NCBI GenBank assembly: GCA_022798155.1
Contig: JAAWLY010000086.1
Coordinates: 1-8,640, forward strand
Direction of reading: 5' to 3'
DNA: 8,640 nt
Origin: Lawsonibacter sp.
GTDB lineage: Bacteria > Bacillota > Clostridia > Oscillospirales > Oscillospiraceae
In this document: piece after piece, positions 6,297-8,640 of the stretch
How positions within the stretch are numbered: the stretch's first letter is position 1
Layout: each line of letters starts with the position of its first letter
Translations under genes and position numbers: made by a program
Notes under the pieces: generated by a model
Database searches by the model: none
The model's input: only the letters and a program-made list of their open reading frames with translations
Told to the model about the DNA's origin: nothing

Positions 6297-7631
6297 GTGA
6301 ATCGTTCCCTGTTTCGTATACTGGTTGGCCTGTCCATCCCCACAATGACGGAGGAGATCCTCCGCACCCTGCTGCAGTATGTGGATACTGCCATGGTGGG
6401 CCAACTGGGGGAACAGGCCACAGCCGCCGTCAGCGTCACCACCACCGTCACATGGCTGGTAAACAGCATCCCGGCGGCGGTGGGGACGGCGATTCTGGTG
6501 CTGATCTCCCAGGCGGCGGGGATGGGGGATCGGGATCGGGCGGCAAAGCTGTCTCAGCAGGCGCTGTTTCTGGCGGTGGCCTTCGGCGTGCTCTGCGGCG
6601 GGCTGTCCATGGCCCTCAGTCCCTTTATCCCAATCTGGATGGGGGCGGAGGAGGGCATCCAGGTCCAGGCCTCCCGCTACTTTTTCATTGTCAGCCTGCC
6701 CATGGTGTTCCGCGCCGCCAACAGTATTTTGGGGGCGGCCATTCGGGCTACCCAAAACACAAAGACTCCCATGCTGATCAGCCTGGGGGCAAATTTACTG
6801 AATATGGCGCTGAACTACCTGCTGATCTATTCCTGCGGCCTGGGGGTGACAGGCGCGGCCGCGGCGTCGGCAATCTCTTACACCTTCTCCGGGACCTTGA
6901 TGTTCCTGGCCTACCGCCGGACGCCGCTGCTCCGCTGGGGCTGGCGGGAGTTTTCGGTGGACCGCGCCCTGCTCCGGCGGTGCGCGGAGGTGGGAACGCC
7001 GGTGCTGGGCATCGGCGTGACCTCCTGTTTGGGGTATGTGGTCTTTGCCGGGATGGTGTCCGACAGCATGGGGACCACGGTGTTTGCAGCCCATTCCATC
7101 GCCGTAACGGCGGAGACAATTTTTTATATCCCTGGCTACGGCCTGCGCACCGCCACCTCCGCTCTGGTGGGGGCGGCGCTGGGAGAGGGAGATTACCATA
7201 AGCTGAAGTCGGTGAGCAAATTAAGCGTCTGCCTGACAATTGGGATGATGTGTCTGAGCGGGGGGATTCTCTACCTGGTGGCCCGGCCGCTGATGGCCCT
7301 GTTTTCCCCGGTGGAGGCGGTGGTGGAGCTGGGGGCGGAGATGCTGCGCCTGGTGTCTTTCTCCGAGCCGTTTTTTGGGCTGATGGTGGTGCTGGAGGGG
7401 ATTCTCTACGGCATGGGCCGCACCCGGGGCGCGTTTTTAATTGAGACAGGCAGTATGTGGGGGGTGCGCATCCTGTTTACCTTCCTGTGTGTGCGGGTGT
7501 GGGGGCTGGGCCTCCGGGCGGTGTGGTACTGCATGATTGCCGACAATGTGTGCAAGGCGGCGCTGTTTGCCGGGGTTTTTGGGGCGGTCTACCGCAATCC
7601 CGCCCGTTTGGGCAGAGAAATGGGGCGGTAA
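6297..7631 (+). CDS. MATE-family multidrug/cation antiporter
   Basis: Membrane exporter (444 aa) of the multidrug and toxic compound extrusion family, which uses a Na+ or H+ gradient to expel cationic drugs or metabolites. Seen: about 12 hydrophobic segments in two related halves; an N-terminal helix with IPTMTEEILRTLLQYVDTAMVG (14-35), typical of MATE proteins; conserved VLISQAAG and LGAAIRATQNTKTPM loops; and a second half with HSIAVTAETIFYIPGYG and SALVGAALGEGD. Length fits the family (about 440-460). I chose GTG at 6297 because GAGGTG (6285-6290) lies 6 nt upstream; an in-frame GTG at 6288 would overlap that site. It is 191 nt after araR on the same strand and has no evident link to sugar uptake, so it is probably a separate unit. 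Substrate unknown. Confidence 0.9.
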   Translation: MNRSLFRILVGLSIPTMTEEILRTLLQYVDTAMVGQLGEQATAAVSVTTTVTWLVNSIPAAVGTAILVLISQAAGMGDRDRAAKLSQQALFLAVAFGVLCGGLSMALSPFIPIWMGAEEGIQVQASRYFFIVSLPMVFRAANSILGAAIRATQNTKTPMLISLGANLLNMALNYLLIYSCGLGVTGAAAASAISYTFSGTLMFLAYRRTPLLRWGWREFSVDRALLRRCAEVGTPVLGIGVTSCLGYVVFAGMVSDSMGTTVFAAHSIAVTAETIFYIPGYGLRTATSALVGAALGEGDYHKLKSVSKLSVCLTIGMMCLSGGILYLVARPLMALFSPVEAVVELGAEMLRLVSFSEPFFGLMVVLEGILYGMGRTRGAFLIETGSMWGVRILFTFLCVRVWGLGLRAVWYCMIADNVCKAALFAGVFGAVYRNPARLGREMGR

Positions 7632-7653
7632 GGGTGCGGAGAGTCCGGTGAAG

Positions 7654-7689
7654 GGAGGGCCGCGTTGGCGGCGCTCCAAAATTTTCTTT
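7654..7689 (+). terminator. Probable rho-independent terminator after the MATE gene
   Basis: GGAGGGCCGC (7654-7663) and GCGGCGCTCC (7668-7677) form a 10-position stem with one G-G mismatch and a GTTG loop. AAAATTTTCTTT follows. The U-rich part is delayed by four A residues, so termination may be imperfect. It lies 22 nt past the MATE stop and just before the next promoter, which suits a transcription-unit boundary. Confidence 0.6.
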
Positions 7690-7709
7690 AGCGAATTAAA
7701 AAATAGGGC

Positions 7710-7738
7710 TTGACAAGCGGGGGAGGGGACGCTATAAT
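7710..7738 (+). promoter_or_regulatory. Consensus sigma-A promoter of the T-box/trpX unit
   Basis: Perfect -35 TTGACA (7710-7715), 17-nt spacer and perfect -10 TATAAT (7733-7738). An A/T-rich stretch (7691-7704) just upstream could act as an UP element. The predicted transcript start is near 7745. A consensus promoter suits a gene whose control is exerted after initiation by the T-box. Confidence 0.9.
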
Positions 7739-7765
7739 AACTCCAACAACCAAACAGCAGACAAA

Positions 7766-8030
7766 CCTGTGAGGAAGAGTAGTAGCCGGCACAGCAAACC
7801 TTTTCAGAGAGTCCCGGGTGGTGGAATCGGGACGGGGCGCGGCCAGGTGAATGGACTTTCGAGGGCGGCTTGAAAGGGGAGACCCAAGTAGATGCCGACG
7901 GGTACCCACCCGTTATCCATCGGGCACGCGTGATGGCGCGTGAAGCGAGCGGACGTTTTTCAAACGTCAATTTGGGTGGTATCGCAGGAGTGCAGCTCTT
8001 GTCCCATGTGGGATGAGGGGCTGTTTTTTT
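7766..8030 (+). ncRNA. T-box riboswitch, tRNA-Trp specific (UGG specifier)
   Basis: A leader RNA that binds uncharged tRNA and allows read-through. Seen in order: GAGGAAGAGTAGTA (7771-7784) at the 5' side of stem I; lower helix AGCCG/CGGCT (7784-7788, 7866-7870); upper helix ACCT/AGGT (7798-7801, 7845-7848); AG-bulge AGAGAG; and apical stem GTCCCG/CGGGAC (7811-7816, 7828-7833). The 3' side of the specifier loop reads GTGAA-TGG-ACTTTCGAG, giving TGG at 7852-7854. Next come AAGTAGATGCCGACGG with stem III ACGGGT/ACCCGT (7898-7903, 7908-7913), a 7-bp stem GACGTTT/AAACGTC (7952-7968) and the T-box TTTGGGTGGTATCGCAG (7971-7987). TGGT (7977-7980) would pair the tRNA NCCA end, with U facing the discriminator base (G in bacterial tRNA-Trp, a wobble). 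The downstream TrpX-type gene independently supports Trp. Confidence 0.93.
7994..8030 (+). terminator. T-box regulated terminator with competing antiterminator
   Basis: AGCTCTTGTCCC (7994-8005) pairs with GGGATGAGGGGCT (8010-8022) around an ATGT loop, with G-U pairs and one bulge, followed by seven T residues (8024-8030). The same left arm is needed for the antiterminator: CAGGAG (7985-7990) pairs with CTCTTG (7996-8001), and TGGG (7973-7976) pairs with CCCA (8003-8006), leaving the TGGTATCG bulge. The two folds exclude each other, as expected of a T-box switch. Confidence 0.9.
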
Positions 8031-8137
8031 ATTGCTCCAAATAGAAAAGCAGCCTCGGCTGACCGCTCCAACAAACCCGGGCCAACGGCAAGGCCCTCTC
8101 ATCTGCCGCCTAAATATTTTAATTGGAGGAACCCGAC
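8031..8137 (+). other. Untranslated leader between T-box terminator and trpX start
   Basis: 107 nt without a gene. It contains a short stem GGGCC/GGCCC (8079-8083, 8092-8096) with an 8-nt loop and no U-tract, then an A/T-rich stretch and the ribosome binding site GGAGGA (8125-8130). I see no second regulatory element. Confidence 0.6.
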
Positions 8138-8640
8138 ATGAAAAAGATCAACAAGATGAACAAAATCCTGACCCTGGCCCTGTCTCTGGCCATGACCCTC
8201 TCCCTGTGTGCCTGCGGCGGTGGAAATGGCGGCAATTCCGCCGGCTCCAGCGGCGCTCAGTCCCAGAATAACGGAGCGGTCAGCAGCAGCCAGCAGAACT
8301 CTACCACCAGCAACACCACCTACAAGGTGGGTATCATCAAGCTTATGGACCACGCCTCCCTGAATCAGATCGAGGACAGCCTCCAGGCCGAGCTGGATAA
8401 GCTGGGCGGAGAGCTGGGCGTCACCTTTGATTACGCCGATTACACCGCCTGCGGCCAGGGTGACGGCTCCACCCTCCAGGCCATCGCGGCCCAGATGATC
8501 TCCGATGACGTGGACGTGATTGTCCCCATCGCCACCCCCGCCGTCCAGACTACTATGGCTACCACTGAGGACGCCGGCATCCCCATCATCTTCTCCGCTG
8601 TCTCCGATCCCATCAACGACGGTATTGTGGCCGATATGAA
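8138..8640 (+). CDS. trpX: TrpX-type ABC transporter substrate-binding lipoprotein, C-terminus cut by window edge
   Basis: Membrane-anchored binding protein of the ABC_sub_bind (DUF534) family. In Firmicutes these precede a permease and an ATPase (trpXYZ) and are predicted to import tryptophan or a precursor. The window holds 167 codons plus 2 bases, about half of a usual protein. Seen: signal peptide with a basic start and hydrophobic 10-23; lipobox LCAC with Cys26 as the likely lipidated residue (Cys24 at -2 is unusual); a Gly/Ser/Asn/Gln-rich linker (27-61); then the type-1 binding fold beginning YKVGIIKLMDHASL (62-75), with IATPAVQTT (131-139) and IPIIFSAVSDPINDGIV (148-164), the hallmark of the family. 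The ATG is preceded by GGAGGA with 7-nt spacing; ATG at 8156 is a less likely start. Control by a UGG-specifier T-box supports tryptophan as the physiological signal. Confidence 0.88.
   Translation, partial: MKKINKMNKILTLALSLAMTLSLCACGGGNGGNSAGSSGAQSQNNGAVSSSQQNSTTSNTTYKVGIIKLMDHASLNQIEDSLQAELDKLGGELGVTFDYADYTACGQGDGSTLQAIAAQMISDDVDVIVPIATPAVQTTMATTEDAGIPIIFSAVSDPINDGIVADM

Noticed and set aside
6124..6345. Minus-strand 73-aa open frame over the araR-MATE gap, with a stretch KFFNDAKGNFG vaguely like a cold-shock motif
   Set aside because: No cold-shock fold around it; the start lies inside the MATE gene, and the frame runs through a strong inverted repeat. Treated as a by-product of the hairpin.
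7954..7968. Poly-T plus GACGTTT/AAACGTC stem as a possible early terminator
   Set aside because: The T residues are in the loop, not after the stem; this is a structural stem just ahead of the T-box sequence.
7437..8102. Minus-strand 221-aa open frame across the MATE 3' end and the T-box
   Set aside because: It overlaps a terminator, a consensus promoter and a complete T-box on the other strand; the protein has no recognisable domain.

Overview
The window looks like chromosomal DNA from a fairly GC-rich Gram-positive Clostridia, probably a gut Oscillospiraceae-type bacterium. This is inferred from two lipoproteins with Gly/Ser/Asn-rich linkers after the lipobox, strong AGGAGG-type ribosome binding sites, an AraR-type GntR/LacI hybrid regulator and a T-box leader. 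I see no phage, transposon, CRISPR or plasmid genes.

Positions 1-4654 (minus strand) hold a sugar ABC importer operon in the order substrate-binding lipoprotein, double ATPase, permease, permease. Order and sequence match the E. coli ytfQ-ytfR-ytfT-yjfF (galactofuranose) importer. The last permease runs off the left edge. Coupling is tight: ATPase and first permease overlap by ATGA, and the two permeases are 1 nt apart. A GC-rich hairpin separates the binding-protein gene from the ATPase gene.

Positions 4655-5037 are an AT-rich divergent promoter region. It carries a minus-strand promoter for the importer, a plus-strand promoter for the regulator, and five copies of the heptamer TACAAAT/ATTTGTA placed on or near both promoters. 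The divergent gene (5038-6105, plus) is a full-length AraR homologue, a GntR-type winged helix fused to a LacI-type sugar-sensing domain. The simplest model is that AraR represses both promoters and a pentose such as L-arabinose relieves this, so the YtfQRT-YjfF-type importer may serve arabinose or a related furanose here. That substrate call is inference.

Positions 6106-6296 hold no convincing gene but contain a long imperfect hairpin. A MATE-family multidrug/cation antiporter (6297-7631, plus, GTG start) follows and ends at a probable terminator.

Positions 7690-8137 are a regulatory leader: a consensus sigma-A promoter, then a complete T-box riboswitch with a UGG (Trp) specifier codon, stem III, the T-box sequence, and mutually exclusive antiterminator and terminator. 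It controls a TrpX-type ABC substrate-binding lipoprotein that starts at 8138 and runs off the right edge. Uncharged tRNA-Trp should switch on a tryptophan (or precursor) importer, with permease and ATPase genes expected beyond the window.

I did not find a wholly new system. The most informative signals are the AraR/operator cluster tied to a galactofuranose-type importer, the Trp T-box, and the unexplained hairpin at 6145-6223.
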